Source: Lachnospiraceae bacterium (GTDB lineage: Bacteria > Bacillota > Clostridia > Lachnospirales > Lachnospiraceae). Taken from it: 6,037 nt of DNA. Position numbers and translations under genes: made by a program. Positions 5,005-6,037 of this stretch are shown piece by piece (position 1 is the first letter of the stretch; the number at the start of each line of letters is the position of its first letter). The DNA is taken from positions 1-6,037 of the forward strand of contig JAILOA010000083.1 in NCBI GenBank assembly GCA_024691065.1. Reading direction: 5' to 3'. The notes under the pieces are model-generated. The model worked only from the letters and a program-made list of their open reading frames with translations. It made no database searches and was not told the DNA's origin.

Positions 5005-5736
5005 ATGGCTAACGTATCTGTTTACGATATTACAGGCAACGAAGTATCTTCACTTGATTTGAACGACAGCATATTCGGTGCCGACGTTAACGAAAATCTG
5101 ATGCATAAAGCAGTTGTTCTTCAGCTCGCTAACAAGCGTCAGGGTACACAGAAGGCTAAGACACGTTCTGAAGTATCAGGTGGTGGAAAGAAGCCTTGGA
5201 GACAGAAGGGAACAGGTAATGCAAGACAGGGTTCCACAAGATCTCCACAGTGGAGAGGTGGCGGAGTTGTATTCGCACCGGTTCCAAGAGATTACTCTTT
5301 CAAGATGAACAGAAAAGAGAAGCAGGGTGCAATCAAATCAGCGCTTTCTTCAAGAGTAAATGAAGAGAAGTTCGTTGTTATTGATTCAATCGCATTTGAT
5401 GAAGCTAAGACAAAGAATGTAGCAAACATGGTTAAGGCTTTTAAGGATAAAGAAATTGTTAAGACTCACAAAGCTCTTATCGTACTTGAAGGTATGAGCA
5501 AGGAAGAGAGAGGAGTACTCGCTAAGGGTGCTGAATCAATCGAGGATGTACAGAAGGTTGTAGATGCTGTAGAGAGCCGTAAGGAAAAGAATGGTGTTGT
5601 ACAGCTTGCAGCAAGAAACATTCCGGATGTAAGAACAATTTCATCAGATGAGCTCAGTGTTTATGACATTTTAAAATATGATACAGTTATCATTGAAAAG
5701 GAAGCTGTAGCTAAGATAGAGGAGGCGTATGCATAA
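5005..5736 (+). CDS. rplD: 50S ribosomal protein L4 (uL4), with C-terminal-domain insertion
   Basis: This 243-residue protein is a large-subunit component whose long loop lines the nascent peptide exit tunnel; in E. coli it also represses the S10 operon. The loop is clear: KRQGTQKAKTRSEVSGGGKK followed by PWRQKGTGNARQGSTRSPQW and RGGGVVFAPVPRDYSFKMN. The C-terminal ARNIPDVRT, VYDILKYDTVIIEKEAV and final helix are also typical. Between KALIVLE (156-162) and the conserved VVQLAARNIP lies an acidic/basic helical-looking insert, about residues 163-196, of roughly 30 extra residues. This explains most of the excess over the usual length of about 207. The ATG at 5005 has AAAGGAGG (4988-4995) with 9-bp spacing. 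The stop codon overlaps the rplW start by one base, implying translational coupling. Confidence 0.96.
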   Translation: MANVSVYDITGNEVSSLDLNDSIFGADVNENLMHKAVVLQLANKRQGTQKAKTRSEVSGGGKKPWRQKGTGNARQGSTRSPQWRGGGVVFAPVPRDYSFKMNRKEKQGAIKSALSSRVNEEKFVVIDSIAFDEAKTKNVANMVKAFKDKEIVKTHKALIVLEGMSKEERGVLAKGAESIEDVQKVVDAVESRKEKNGVVQLAARNIPDVRTISSDELSVYDILKYDTVIIEKEAVAKIEEAYA

Positions 5737-6035
5737 TGGCAGATTTAAAATATTATGACGTTATACTTAAGCCAATTATAACAGAAAAGTCAATGGCTCA
5801 GAATGAATTCAAATGTTACGCTTTCCTTGTTAATCCACTCGCTAACAAGAGTCAGATTAAGGAAGCTGTTGAGAAAATGTTCGACGGAGTTAAGGTAAAG
5901 AAAGTAAATACACTTAATGCACCTGGTAAGAACCGTCGTCGTGGTAGAATCATGGGTACAACAGCTAAGACAAAGAAAGCTTATGTAACACTTACAGAGG
6001 ACAGCAAGGATATTGAAATCTTTGAAGGGCTCTAA
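5736..6035 (+). CDS. rplW: 50S ribosomal protein L23 (uL23)
   Basis: This 99-residue large-subunit protein sits at the tunnel exit and is the docking site for trigger factor and the signal recognition particle. It shows the family's N-terminal YYDVILKPIITEKSM, the YAFLVNPLANKSQIKEAVEKMF core and the VKKVNTLNAPGKNRRRGRIMG loop followed by KKAYVTLTED. The length is normal and the gene is complete. The start overlaps the rplD stop as TAATG (5734-5738), and GGAGG lies at 5721-5725 inside rplD, 10 bp upstream. The stop codon is two bases before the window end; rplB would be expected next. Confidence 0.96.
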   Translation: MADLKYYDVILKPIITEKSMAQNEFKCYAFLVNPLANKSQIKEAVEKMFDGVKVKKVNTLNAPGKNRRRGRIMGTTAKTKKAYVTLTEDSKDIEIFEGL

Positions 6036-6037
6036 AA

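Overview
The window looks like core chromosome from a low-GC Gram-positive anaerobe, most likely a Lachnospiraceae-type clostridium. This rests on strong AGGAGG-type ribosome binding sites, AT-rich intergenic DNA, the style of the proteins (Cys-rich Fur-family repressor, uL3 with a GSNGACSDPSKV segment), and the S10 ribosomal operon order. The lineage is inferred from recall of protein families, not from a search.

Layout. (1) 1-819, plus strand: the 3' part of tmcAL, the tRNA(Met) wobble-cytidine acetate ligase. It begins before the window and carries an in-frame array of six 24-bp repeats inside its C-terminal region. (2) 820-935: a convergent intergenic segment with a probably bidirectional terminator and a 46-bp exact copy of the znuB 3' end. 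(3) 936-3081, minus strand: a metal-uptake operon in the order zur-like Fur-family repressor, znuC (ATPase), znuB (permease). No substrate-binding protein gene (znuA) is present. (4) 3082-3820: a 739-bp divergent regulatory region. It holds a near-consensus minus-strand promoter (TTGACA, 17 bp, TAGAAT) whose start region is covered by a 7-1-7 Fur-family operator. It also holds an AT-rich tract and a plus-strand promoter (TTGCAT, 17 bp, TACAAT) that opens a leader of about 357 nt. (5) 3821-6035, plus strand: the start of the S10 ribosomal protein operon, rpsJ, rplC, rplD, rplW. rplB would be expected next, but the window ends.

How it works together. The repressor probably senses zinc and shuts off its own operon by binding just downstream of the -10, so ZnuCB transport is made when metal is scarce. 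The ribosomal operon is driven from a promoter with A-tract upstream DNA and a long leader, a layout that suggests autogenous control. A 17-bp motif in that leader recurs in the unusually long rpsJ-rplC spacer next to a strong hairpin.

No mobile element, CRISPR array, tRNA or rRNA gene is seen. I do not see a clearly new multi-gene system. The most unusual points are the tmcAL minisatellite, the duplicated znuB tail, the repeated element in the S10 leader and spacer, and an insertion in ribosomal protein uL4.
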